Source of the DNA: Anisus vortex
Taxonomy: Eukaryota > Mollusca > Gastropoda > Planorbidae
Reading direction: 5' to 3'
Assembly: GCA_949126835.1 (NCBI GenBank)
Contig: CASBPS010000192.1
Coordinates: forward strand, 131,001-195,000
DNA length: 64,000 bases
The notes beneath the pieces are model-generated. The model searched no databases, was not told where the DNA came from, and was given only the letters and a program-made list of their open reading frames with translations. A program made the position numbers and the translations under genes. Positions 24,068-36,081 of the stretch are shown here, piece by piece; within the stretch, counting starts at the first letter, position 1; each line of letters begins with the position of its first letter.

Positions 24068-25580
24068 AACAGCAGATTTGTGGTTTTGGCTTCTCCAGAA
24101 ACTGTACAACGACTTGAAAAGCAGATTTCTGGTTTTGGCTCCTTTTCTGGCCGTACGAAAGCAGATTTGTGGTTTTGGTTTTTCCACAATCCGTACAACG
24201 ACTTGAATAGCAGATTTCTAGTTTTGGCTTCTTTTCTGGCCGTACAAGGACTTAAAACGCAGATTTGTTGTTTTGGCTTCTCCACAAACCGTACAACGAC
24301 TTGACTAGCAGATTTGTGGTAATGGTGCTTCTGTTCTGGCCGTACAACGACTTGAATAGCAGATTTGTGGTTTTGGCTTCTCTTTTCGCCGTAATACAGC
24401 AGATTTGTGGTTTTGGCTTCTCTACTGGCCGTACAAAAGCAGATTTGTGGTTTTGGCTTCTCCAGAAACCGTACAACGACTTGAAAAGCAGATTTCTTGT
24501 TTTGGCTTATTTTCTGGCCGTAAAACAGCAGATTTGTTGTTTTGGCTTCTCTACTGGCCGTACAAAAGCAGATTTGTGGTTTTGGCGTTTCCACAGTCCG
24601 TACAACGACTTGAATAGCAGATTTCTTGTTTTGGCTCCTTTTCTGGCCGTACAACGACTTGAAAAGAGGATTTGTGGTTTTGGCTTTTCCACAATCCGTA
24701 CAACGACTTGAATAGCAGATTTCTAGTTTTGGCTTCTTTTCTGGCCGTACAAGGACTTAAAACGCAGATTTGTTGTTTTGGCTTCTCCACAAATTGTACA
24801 ACGACTTGACTAGCAGATTTGTGGTAATGGTGCTTCTGTTCTGGCCTTACAACGACTTGAATAGCAGATTTGTGGTTTTGGCTTCTCTTTTCGCCTTAAT
24901 ACAGCAGATTTGTGGTTTTGGCTTCTCTACTGGACGTACAAAGGCAGATTTGTGGTTTTGGCTTCTCCAGAAACCGTACAACAACTTGAAAAGCAGATTT
25001 CTGGTTTTGGCTCCTTTTCTGGCCGTACAACGACTTGAAAAGAGGATTTGTGGTTTTGGCTTTTCCACAATCCGTACAACGACTTGAATAGCAGATTTCT
25101 AGTTTTGGCTTCTTTTCTGGCCGTACAAGGACTTAAAACGCAGATTTGTTGTTTTGGCTTCTCCACAAATTGTACAACGACTTGACTAGCAGATTTGTGG
25201 TAATGGTGCTTCTGTTCTGGCCTTACAACGACTTGAATAGCAGATTTGTGGTTTTGGCTTCTCTTTTCGCCTTAATACAGCAGATTTGTGGTTTTGGCTT
25301 CTCTACTGGACGTACAAAGGCAGATTTGTGGTTTTGGCTTCTCCAGAAACCGTACAACAACTTGAAAAGCAGATTTCTGGTTTTGGCTCCTTTTCTGGCC
25401 GTACAAAAGCAGATTTGTGGTTTTGGCTTTTCCACAATCCGTACAACGTTCTGAATAGCAGATTTCTTGTTTTGGCTTCTTTTCTGGCCGTAAAACAGCA
25501 GATTTGTGGTTTTGGCTTCTCCAGAAACCGTACAACGACTTGAAAAGCAGATTTCTGGTTTTGGCTCCTTTTCTGGCCGT

Positions 25581-28500
25581 ACAAAAGCAGATTTGTGGTT
25601 TTGGCTTTTCCAGAATATGTACAAAGACTTGAATAGCAGATTTCTAGTTTTGGCTTCTTTTCTGGCCGTACATGGACTTAAAACGCAGATTTGATGTTTT
25701 GGCTTCTCCACAAACCGTACAACGTCTTGACTAGCAGATTTGTGGTAATGGTGCTTCTGTTCTGGCCGTACAACGACTTGAATAGCAGATTTGTGGTTTT
25801 GGCTTCTCTTTTCGCCGTAATACAGCAGATTTGTGGTTTTGGCTTCTCTACTGGCCGTACAAAAGCAGATTTGTGGTTTTGGCTTCTCCAGAAACCGTAC
25901 AACGACTTGAAAAGCAGATTTCTGGTTTTGGCTCCTTTTCTGACCGTACAAAAGCAGATTTGTGGTTTTGGCTTTTCCACAATCCGTACAACGTCTTGAA
26001 TAGCAGATTTCTTGTATTGGCTTCTTTTCTGGCCGTAAAACAGCAGATTTGTGGTTTTGGCTTCTCCAGAAACTGTACAACGACTTGAAAAGCAGATTTC
26101 TGGTTTTGGCTCCTTTTCTGGCCGTACAAAAGCAGATTTGTGGTTTTGGCTTTTCCACAATCCGTACAACGACTTGAATAGCAGATTTCTAGTTTTGGCT
26201 TCTTTTCTGGCCGTACAAGGACTTAAAACGCAGATTTGTTGTTTTGGCTTCTCCACAAATTGTACAACGACTTGACTAGCAGATTTGTGGTAATGGTGCT
26301 TCTGTTCTGGCCTTACAACGACTTGAATAGCAGGTTTGTGGTTTTGGCTTCTCTTTTCGCCTTAATACAGCAGATTTGTGGTTTTGGCTTCTCTACTGGC
26401 CGTACAAAAGCAGATTTGTGGTTTTAGCTTTTCCACAATCCGTACAACGACTTGAATAGCAGATTTGTGGTAATGCTGCTTCTGTTCTGGCCGTACAACG
26501 ACTTGAATAGCAGATTTGTGGTTTTGGCTTCTCTTTTCGCCGTAATACAGCAGATTTGTGGTTTTGGCTTCTCTAATGGCCGTACAAAAGCAGATTTGTG
26601 GTTTTGGCTTCTCCAGAAACCGTACAACGACTTGAAAAGCAGATTTCTGGTTTTGGCTCCTTTTCTAGCCGTACAAAAGCAGATTTGTGGTTTTGGCTTT
26701 TCCACAATCCGTACAACGTTCTGAATAGCAGATTTCTTGTTTTGGCTTCTTTTCTGGCCGTAAAACAGCAGATTTGTGGTTTTGGCTTCTCCAGAAACCG
26801 TACAAAGACTTGAAAAGCAGATTTCTGGTTTTGGCTCCTTTTCTGGTCGTACAAAAGCAGATTTGTGGTTTTGGCTTTTCCACAATCCGTACAACGACTT
26901 GAATAGCAGATTTCTAGTTTTGGCTTCTTTTCTGGCCGTACATGGACTTAAAACGCAGATTTGATGTTTTGGCTTCTCCACAAACCGTACAACGACTTGA
27001 CTAGCAGATTTGTGGTAATGGTGCTTCTGTTCTGGCCGTACAACGACTTGAATAGCAGATTTGTGGTTTTGGCTTCTCTTTTCGCCTTAATACAGCAGAT
27101 TTGTGGTTTTGGCTTCTCTACTGGACGTACAAAGGCAGATTTGTGGTTTTGGCTTCTCCAGAAACCGTACAACAACTTGAAAAGCAGATTTCTTGTTTTG
27201 GCTTCTTTTCTGGCCGTAAAACAGCAGATTTGTTTTTTTTGGCTTCTCTACTGGCCGTACAAAAGCAGATTTGTGGTTTTGGCGTTTCCACAGTCCGTAC
27301 AACGACTTGAATAGCAGATTTCTTGTTTTGGCTTCTTTTCTGGCCGTACAACGACTTGAAAAGAGGATTTGTGGTTTTGGCTTTTCCACAATCCGTACAA
27401 CGACTTGAATAGCAGATTTCTAGTTTTGGCTTCTTTTCTGGCCGTACAAGGACTTAAAACGCAGATTTGTTGTTTTGGCTTCTCCACAAATTGTACAACG
27501 ACTTGACTAGCAGATTTGTGGTAATGGTGCTTCTGTTCTGGCCTTACAACGACTTGAATAGCAGATTTGTAGTTTTGGCTTCTCTTTTCGCCTTAATACA
27601 GCAGATTTGTGGTTTTGGCTTCTCTACTGGACGTACAAAGGCAGATTTGTGGTTTTGGCTTCTCCAGAAACCGTACAACAACTTGAAAAGCAGATTTCTG
27701 GTTTTGGCTCCTTTTCTGGCCGTACAACGACTTGAAAAGAGGATTTGTGGTTTTGGCTTTTCCACAATCCGTACAACGACTTGAATAGCAGATTTCTAGT
27801 TTTGGCTTCTTTTCTGGCCGTACAAGGACTTAAAACGCAGATTTGTTGTTTTGGCTTCTCCACAAATTGTACAACGACTTGACTAGCAGATTTGTGGTAA
27901 TGGTGCTTCTGTTCTGGCCTTACAACGACTTGAATAGCAGATTTGTGGTTTTGGCTTCTCTTTTCGCCTTAATACAGCAGATTTGTGGTTTTGGCTTCTC
28001 TACTGGACGTACAAAGGCAGATTTGTGGTTTTGGCTTCTCCAGAAACCGTACAACAACTTGAAAAGCAGATTTCTGGTTTTGGCTCCTTTTCTGGCCGTA
28101 CAAAAGCAGATTTGTGGTTTTGGCTTTTTCACAATCCGTACAACGTTCTGAATAGCAGATTTCTTGTTTTGGCTTCTTTTCTGGCCGTAAAACAGCAGAT
28201 TTGTGGTTTTGGCTTCTCCAGAAACCGTACAACGACTTGAAAAGCAGATTTCTGGTTTTGGCTCCTTTTCTGGCCGTACAAAAGCAGATTTGTGGTTTTG
28301 GCTTTTCCAGAATATGTACAAAGACTTGAATAGCAGATTTCTAGTTTTGGCTTCTTTTCTGGCCGTACATGGACTTAAAACGCAGATTTGATGTTTTGGC
28401 TTCTCCACAAACCGTACAACGTCTTGACTAGCAGATTTGTGGTAATGGTGCTTCTGTTCTGGCCGTACAACGACTTGAATAGCAGATTTGTGGTTTTGGC

Positions 28501-28897
28501 TTCTCTTTTCGCCGTAATACAGCAGATTTGTGGTTTTGGCTTCTCTACTGGCCGTACAAAAGCAGATTTGTGGTTTTGGCTTCTCCAGAAACCGTACAAC
28601 GACTTGAAAAGCAGATTTCTGGTTTTGGCTCCTTTTCTGACCGTACAAAAGCAGATTTGTGGTTTTGGCTTTTCCACAATCCGTACAACGTCTTGAATAG
28701 CAGATTTCTTGTATTGGCTTCTTTTCTGGCCGTAAAACAGCAGATTTGTGGTTTTGGCTTCTCCAGAAACTGTACAACGACTTGAAAAGCAGATTTCTGG
28801 TTTTGGCTCCTTTTCTGGCCGTACAAAAGCAGATTTGTGGTTTTGGCTTTTCCACAATCCGTACAACGACTTGAATAGCAGATTTCTAGTTTTGGCT
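25581..28897 (+). repeat. Dispersed copy of the 1-3316 block
   Basis: This is the right-hand partner of the left-end block. It is embedded in the 2,697-bp tandem array, so the two overlapping relationships reflect one lineage of HOR blocks. Private features are the T8 run at 27233-27240 and caggtttgtgg at about 26331. Confidence 0.88.
27233..27240 (+). repeat. T8 run inside a monomer, +1 bp slippage
   Basis: The slot normally reads gcagatttgttgttttggc. Here it reads gcagatttg followed by eight T and ggc: one G has become T and the run gained one base, giving a 41-bp monomer. The related copies near 1650, 24530 and 30470 keep the normal sequence, so the change is private to this copy. Confidence 0.9.
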
Positions 28898-29059
28898 TCT
28901 TTTCTGGCCGTACAAGGACTTAAAACGCAGATTTGTTGTTTTGGCTTCTCCACAAATTGTACAACGACTTGACTAGCAGATTTGTGGTAATGGTGCTTCT
29001 GTTCTGGCCTTACAACGACTTGAATAGCAGATTTGTGGTTTTGGCTTCTCTTTTCGCCT

Positions 29060-31238
29060 TAATACAGCAGATTTGTGGTTTTGGCTTCTCTACTGGCCGT
29101 ACAAAAGCAGATTTGTGGTTTTAGCTTTTCCACAATCCGTACAACGACTTGAATAGCAGATTTGTGGTAATGCTGCTTCTGTTCTGGCCGTACAACGACT
29201 TGAATAGCAGATTTGTGGTTTTGGCTTCTCTTTTCGCCGTAATACAGCAGATTTGTGGTTTTGGCTTCTCTAATGGCCGTACAAAAGCAGATTTGTGGTT
29301 TTGGCTTCTCCAGAAACCGTACAACGACTTGAAAAGCAGATTTCTGGTTTTGGCTCCTTTTCTAGCCGTACAAAAGCAGATTTGTGGTTTTGGCTTTTCC
29401 ACAATCCGTACAACGTTCTGAATAGCAGATTTCTTGTTTTGGCTTCTTTTCTGGCCGTAAAACAGCAGATTTGTGGTTTTGGCTTCTCCAGAAACCGTAC
29501 AAAGACTTGAAAAGCAGATTTCTGGTTTTGGCTCCTTTTCTGGTCGTACAAAAGCAGATTTGTGGTTTTGGCTTTTCCACAATCCGTACAACGACTTGAA
29601 TAGCAGATTTCTAGTTTTGGCTTCTTTTCTGGCCGTACATGGACTTAAAACGCAGATTTGATGTTTTGGCTTCTCCACAAACCGTACAACGACTTGACTA
29701 GCAGATTTGTGGTAATGGTGCTTCTGTTCTGGCCGTACAACGACTTGAATAGCAGATTTGTGGTTTTGGCTTCTCTTTTCGCCGTAATACAGCAGATTTT
29801 TGGTTTTGGCTTCTCTACTGGCCGTACAAAAGCAGATTTGTGGTTTTGGCTTCTCCAGAAACCGAATAACGACTTGAAAAGCAGATTTCTGGTTTTGGCT
29901 CCTTTTCTGGCCGTACAAAAGCAGATTTGTGGTTTTGGCTTTTCCACAATCCGTACAACGTCTTGAATAGCAGATTTCTTGTATTGGCTTCTTTTCTGGC
30001 CGTAAAACAGCAGATTTGTGGTTTTGGCTTCTCCAGAAACTGTACAACGACTTGAAAAGCAGATTTCTGGTTTTGGCTCCTTTTCTGGCCGTACGAAAGC
30101 AGATTTGTGGTTTTGGTTTTTCCACAATCCGTACAACGACTTGAATAGCAGATTTCTAGTTTTGGCTTCTTTTCTGGCCGTACAAGGACTTAAAACGCAG
30201 ATTTGTTGTTTTGGCTTCTCCACAAACCGTACAACGACTTGACTAGCAGATTTGTGGTAATGGTGCTTCTGTTCTGGCCGTACAACGACTTGAATAGCAG
30301 ATTTGTGGTTTTGGCTTCTCTTTTCGCCGTAATACAGCAGATTTGTGGTTTTGGCTTCTCTACTGGCCGTACAAAAGCAGATTTGTGGTTTTGGCTTCTC
30401 CAGAAACCGTACAACGACTTGAAAAGCAGATTTCTTGTTTTGGCTTCTTTTCTGGCCGTAAAACAGCAGATTTGTTGTTTTGGCTTCTCTACTGGCCGTA
30501 CAAAAGCAGATTTGTGGTTTTGGCGTTTCCACAGTCCGTACAACGACTTGAATAGCAGATTTCTTGTTTTGGCTCCTTTTCTGGCCGTACAACGACTTGA
30601 AAAGAGGATTTGTGGTTTTGGCTTTTCCACAATCCGTACAACGACTTGAATAGCAGATTTCTAGTTTTGGCTTCTTTTCTGGCCGTACAAGGACTTAAAA
30701 CGCAGATTTGTTGTTTTGGCTTCTCCACAAATTGTACAACGACTTGACTAGCAGATTTGTGGTAATGGTGCTTCTGTTCTGGCCTTACAACGACTTGAAT
30801 AGCAGATTTGTGGTTTTGGCTTCTCTTTTCGCCTTAATACAGCAGATTTGTGGTTTTGGCTTCTCTACTGGACGTACAAAGGCAGATTTGTGGTTTTGGC
30901 TTCTCCAGAAACCGTACAACAACTTGAAAAGCAGATTTCTGGTTTTGGCTCCTTTTCTGGCCGTACAACGACTTGAAAAGAGGATTTGTGGTTTTGGCTT
31001 TTCCACAATCCGTACAACGACTTGAATAGCAGATTTCTAGTTTTGGCTTCTTTTCTGGCCGTACAAGGACTTAAAACGCAGATTTGTTGTTTTGGCTTCT
31101 CCACAAATTGTACAACGACTTGACTAGCAGATTTGTGGTAATGGTGCTTCTGTTCTGGCCTTACAACGACTTGAATAGCAGATTTGTGGTTTTGGCTTCT
31201 CTTTTCGCCTTAATACAGCAGATTTGTGGTTTTGGCTT
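29060..31238 (+). repeat. Copy of 23122-25300 (offset 5,938)
   Basis: The match starts after tctccgtaat versus cgccttaat (23121/29059). It ends where ggcttttcc replaces ggcttctct (31239/25301). It includes the unusual accgaataacgac monomer (about 23925 and 29863), ttttttggtttt-type changes (gcagatttttgg) and the tacgaaagc variant. Near 23433 the left copy has tacagaagc where this one has tacaaaagc. Confidence 0.87.
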
Positions 31239-32126
31239 TTCCACAATCCGTACAACGTTCTGAATAGCAGATTTCTTGGTTTGGCTTCTTTTCTGGCCGT
31301 AAAACAGCAGATTTGTGGTTTTGGCTTCTCCAGAAACCGTACAACGACTTGAAAAGCAGATTTCTGGTTTTGGCTCCTTTTCTGGCCGTACAAAAGCAGA
31401 TTTGTGGTTTTGGCTTTTCCACAATCCGTACAACGACTTGAATAGCAGATTTCTAGTTTTGGCTTCTTTTCTGGCCGTACATGGACTTAAAACGCAGATT
31501 TGATGTTTTGGCTTCTCCACAAACCGTACAACGACTTGACTAGCAGATTTGTGGTAATGGTGCTTCTGTTCTGGCCGTACAACGACTTGAATAGCAGATT
31601 TGTGGTTTTGGCTTCTCTTTTCTCCGTAATACAGCAGATTTGTGGTTTTGGCTTCTCTACTGGCCGTACAAAAGCAGATTTGTGGTTTTAGCTTTTCCAC
31701 AATCCGTACAACGACTTGAATAGCAGATTTGTGGTAATGCTGCTTCTGTTCTGGCCGTACAACGACTTGAATAGCAGATTTGTGGTTTTGGCTTCTCTTT
31801 TCGCCGTAATACAGCAGATTTGTGGTTTTGGCTTCTCTAATGGCCGTACAAAAGCAGATTTGTGGTTTTGGCTTCTCCAGAAACCGTACAACGACTTGAA
31901 AAGCAGATTTCTGGTTTTGGCTCCTTTTCTAGCCGTACAAAAGCAGATTTGTGGTTTTGGCTTTTCCGCAATCCGTACAACGTTCTGAATAGCAGATTTC
32001 TTGTTTTGGCTTCTTTTCTGGCCGTAAAACAGCAGATTTGTGGTTTTGGCTTCTCCAGAAACCGTACAACGACTTGAAAAGCAGATTTCTGGTTTTGGCT
32101 CCTTTTCTGGCCGTACAAAAGCAGAT
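31239..32126 (+). repeat. Mosaic HOR segment, no gene
   Basis: This is ordinary monomer sequence arranged as 545-like and 180-bp repeats, including the gtaatgctg landmark form near 31716-31740. The part up to about 31690 resembles 33.95-34.40 kb (offset 2,709), sharing ttcttggtttggc and ttttctccgtaat. Nothing other than the satellite is seen. Confidence 0.8.
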
Positions 32127-33478
32127 TTGTGGTTTTGGCTTTTCCACAATCCGTACAACGACTTGAATAGCAGATTTCTAGTTTTGGCTTCTTTTCTGGC
32201 CGTACAAGGACTTAAAACGCAGATTTGTTGTTTTGGCTTCTCCACAAATTGTACAACGACTTGACTAGCAGATTTGTGGTAATGGTGCTTCTGTTCTGGC
32301 CTTACAACGACTTGAATAGCAGATTTGTGGTTTTGGCTTCTCTTTTCGCCTTAATACAGCAGATTTGTGGTTTTGGCTTCTCTACTGGACGTACAAAGGC
32401 AGATTTGTGGTTTTGGCTTCTCCAGAAACCGTACAACAACTTGAAAAGCAGATTTCTGGTTTTGGCTCCTTTTCTGGCCGTACAAAAGCAGATTTGTGGT
32501 TTTGGCTTTTCCACAATCCGTACAACGTTCTGAATAGCAGATTTCTTGTTTTGGCTTCTTTTCTGGCCGTAAAACAGCAGATTTGTGGTTTTGGCTTCTC
32601 CAGAAACCGTACAACGACTTGAAAAGCAGATTTCTGGTTTTGGCTCCTTTTCTGGCCGTACAAAAGCAGATTTGTGGTTTTGGCTTTTCCAGAATATGTA
32701 CAAAGACTTGAATAGCAGATTTCTAGTTTTGGCTTCTTTTCTGGCCGTACATGGACTTAAAACGCAGATTTGATGTTTTGGCTTCTCCACAAACCGTACA
32801 ACGTCTTGACTAGCAGATTTGTGGTAATGGTGCTTCTGTTCTGGCCGTACAACGACTTGAATAGCAGATTTGTGGTTTTGGCTTCTCTTTTCGCCGTAAT
32901 ACAGCAGATTTGTGGTTTTGGCTTCTCTACTGGCCGTACAAAAGCAGATTTGTGGTTTTGGCTTCTCCAGAAACCGTACAACGACTTGAAAAGCAGATTT
33001 CTGGTTTTGGCTTCTTTTCTGACCGTACAAAAGCAGATTTGTGGTTTTGGCTTTTCCACAATCCGTACAACGTCTTGAATAGCAGATTTCTTGTATTGGC
33101 TTCTTTTCTGGCCGTAAAACAGCAGATTTGTGGTTTTGGCTTCTCCAGAAACTGTACAACGACTTGAAAAGCAGATTTCTGGTTTTGGCTCCTTTTCTGG
33201 CCGTACAAAAGCAGATTTGTGGTTTTGGCTTTTCCACAATCCGTACAACGACTTGAATAGCAGATTTCTAGTTTTGGCTTCTTTTCTGGCCGTACAAGGA
33301 CTTAAAACGCAGATTTGTTGTTTTGGCTTCTCCACAAATTGTACAACGACTTGACTAGCATATTTGTGGTAATGGTGCTTCTGTTCTGGCCTTACAACGA
33401 CTTGAATAGCAGATTTGTGGTTTTGGCTTCGCTTTTCGCCTTAATACAGCAGATTTGTGGTTTTGGCTTCTCTACTGG
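32127..33478 (+). repeat. Copy of 27745-29096 (offset 4,382)
   Basis: The match begins after the gaggattt/gcagattt difference and ends where tactggacg replaces tactggccg. It also matches the 39.5-40.8 kb region at offset 7,294. It contains the ccagaatatgtacaaagac monomer near 32686-32706. A private change near 33361 gives agcatatttg for agcagatttg. Confidence 0.82.
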
Positions 33479-35576
33479 ACGTACAAAGGCAGATTTGTGG
33501 TTTTGGCTTCTCCAGAAACCGTACAACAACTTGAAAAGCAGATTTCTGGTTTTGGCTCCTTTTCTGGCCGTACAAAAGCAGATTTGTGGTTTAAGCTTCT
33601 CTTTTCGCCGTAATACAGCAGATTTGTGGTTTTGGCTTCTCTACTGGCCGTACAAAAGCAGATTTGTGGTTTTAGCTTTTCCACAATCCGTACAACGACT
33701 TGAATAGCAGATTTGTGGTAATGCTGCTTCTGTTCTGGCCGTACAACGACTTGAATAGCAGATTTGTGGTTTTGGCTTCTCTTTTCGCCGTAATACAGCA
33801 GATTTGTGGTTTTGGCTTCTCTAATGGCCGTACAAAAGCAGATTTGTGATTTTGGCTTCTCCAGAAACCGTACAACGACTTGAAAAGCAGATTTCTGGTT
33901 TTGGCTCCTTTTCTGGCCGTACAAAAGCAGATTTGTGGTTTTGGCTTTTCCACAATCCGTACAACGTTCTGAATAGCAGATTTCTTGGTTTGGCTTCTTT
34001 TCTGGCCGTAAAACAGCAGATTTGTGGTTTTGGCTTCTCCAGAAACCGTACAACGACTTGAAAAGCAGATTTCTGGTTTTGGCTCCTTTTCTGGCCGTAC
34101 AAAAGCAGATTTGTGGTTTTGGCTTTTCCACAATCCGTACAACGACTTGAATAGCAGATTTCTAGTTTTGGCTTCTTTTCTGGCCGTACATGGACTTAAA
34201 ACGCAGATTTGATGTTTTGGCTTCTCCACAAACCGTACAACGACTTGACTAGCAGATTTGTGGTAATGGTGCTTCTGTTCTGGCCGTACAACGACTTGAA
34301 TAGCAGATTTGTGGTTTTGGCTTCTCTTTTCTCCGTAATACAGCAGATTTGTGGTTTTGGCTTCTCTACTGGCCGTACAAAAGCAGATTTGTGGTTTTGG
34401 CTTTTCCACAATCCGTACAACGACTTGAATAGCAGATTTCTAGTTTTGGCTTCTTTTCTGGCCGTACAAGGACTTAAAACGCAGATTTGTTGTTTTGGCT
34501 TCTCCACAAATTGTACAACGACTTGACTAGCAGATTTGTGGTAATGGTGCTTCTGTTCTGGCCTTACAACGACTTGAATAGCAGATTTGTGGTTTTGGCT
34601 TCTCTTTTCGCCTTAATACAGCAGATTTGTGGTTTTGGCTTCTCTACTGGACGTACAAAGGCAGATTTGTGGTTTTGGCTTCTCCAGAAACCGTACAACA
34701 ACTTGAAAAGCAGATTTCTGGTTTTGGCTCCTTTTCTGGCCGTACAAAAGCAGATTTGTGGTTTAAGCTTCTCTTTTCGCCGTAATACAGCAGATTTGTG
34801 GTTTTGGCTTCTCTACTGGCCGTACAAAAGCAGATTTGTGGTTTTAGCTTTTCCACAATCCGTACAACGACTTGAATAGCAGATTTGTGGTAATGCTGCT
34901 TCTGTTCTGGCCTTACAACGACTTGAATAGCAGATTTGTGGTTTAAGCTTCTCTTTTCGCCGTAATACAGCAGATTTGTGGTTTTGGCTTCTCTAATGGC
35001 CGTACAAAAGCAGATTTGTGATTTTGGCTTCTCCAGAAACCGTACAACGACTTGAAAAGCAGATTTCTGGTTTTGGCTCCTTTTCTGGCCGTACAAAAGC
35101 AGATTTGTAGTTTTTGGCTTTTCCACAATCCGTACAACGTTCTGAATAGCAGATTTCTTGGTTTGGCTTCTTTTCTGGCCGTAAAACAGCAGATTTGTGG
35201 TTTTGGCTTCTCCAGAAACCGTACAACGACTTGAAAAGCAGATTTCTGGTTTTGGCTCCTTTTCTGGCCGTACAAAAGCAGATTTGTGGTTTTGGCTTTT
35301 CCACAATCCGTACAACGACTTGAATAGCAGATTTCTAGTTTTGGCTTCTTTTCTGGCCGTACATGGACTTAAAACGCAGATTTGATGTTTTGGCTTCTCC
35401 ACAAACCGTACAACGACTTGACTAGCAGATTTGTGGTAATGGTGCTTCTGTTCTGGCCGTACAACGACTTGAATAGCAGATTTGTGGTTTTGGCTTCTCT
35501 TTTCGCCGTAATACAGCAGATTTGTGGTTTTGGCTTCTCTACTGGCCGTACAAAAGCAGATTTGTGGTTTTGGCTT
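33197..35576 (+). repeat. 1,172-bp tandem unit, two copies
   Basis: Matching at offset 1,172 starts at 33197. It becomes 1,173 after an extra T near 35110 (gtagtttttggc for gtggttttggc) and ends at 35576. The unit carries the HindIII-creating variant tggtttaagcttctc (33593, 34765, with an extra instance at 34945) and the ttgtgattttggc variant near 33847 and 35020. The extra instance of tttaagc at 34945 with ggccttac near 34911 suggests short gene-conversion tracts. Confidence 0.84.
33593..33598 (+). other. Diagnostic AAGCTT variant (first of eight)
   Basis: gtggttttggcttctc has become gtggtttaagcttctc, creating a HindIII site. Copies are at 33593, 34765, 34945, 40887, 43378, 45869, 53460 and 58557. 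All lie in the right half of the window and trace the 1,172-, 2,491- and 5,097-bp duplications. Confidence 0.85.
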
Positions 35577-35696
35577 CTCCAGAAACCGTACAACGACTTG
35601 AAAAGCAGATTTCTGGTTTTGGCTCATTTTCTGGCCGTACAAAAGCAGATTTGTGGTTTTGGCTTCTCCACAATCCGTACAACGTCTTGAATAGCA

Positions 35697-35702
35697 GAAT
35701 TC
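35697..35702 (+). other. Diagnostic GAATTC variant (first of five)
   Basis: agcagatttcttg has become agcagaattcttg, creating an EcoRI site. I found it at 35697, 41818, 44309, 46800 and 59488 only. The last four are linked by the 2,491- and 12,688-bp duplications, so the change marks one lineage of blocks. Confidence 0.85.
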
Positions 35703-36081
35703 TTGTATTGGCTTCTTTTCTGGCCGTAAAACAGCAGATTTGTGGTTTTGGCTTCTCCAGAAACTGTACAACGACTTGAAAAGCAGATTTCTGGTTTTGG
35801 CTCCTTTTCTGGCCGTACAAAAGCAGATTTGTGGTTTTGGTTTTTCCACAATCCGTACAACGACTTGAATAGCAGATTTCTAGTTTTGGCTTCTTTTCTG
35901 GCCGTACAAGGACTTAAAACGCAGATTTGTTGTTTTGGCTTCTCCACAAACCGTACAACGACTTGACTAGCAGATTTGTGGTAATGGTGCTTCTGTTCTG
36001 GCCGTACAACGACTTGAATAGCAGATTTGTGGTTTTGGCTTTTCTTTTCGCCGTAATACAGCAGATTTGTGGTTTTGGCTT

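Larger units (their letters stand above)
24512..29783 (+). repeat. 2,697-bp tandem unit, about 1.95 copies
   Basis: Matching at offset 2,697 (2,696 before the extra T at 27233) runs from about 24512 to 29783. The right limit is gccttaat at 27087 against gccgtaat at 29784. Each unit contains the 376-bp pair, the ccagaatatgtacaaagac monomer (25610s, 28310s), a 545-bp repeat and the 180-bp tetramer. Confidence 0.85.

Noticed and set aside
34644..35849. 401-codon minus-strand open frame as a repeat-protein gene
   Set aside because: It is translated satellite. The same kind of frame occurs throughout the window on the minus strand, monomer lengths are not multiples of three, and indels and stop changes between near-identical copies do not respect the frame.
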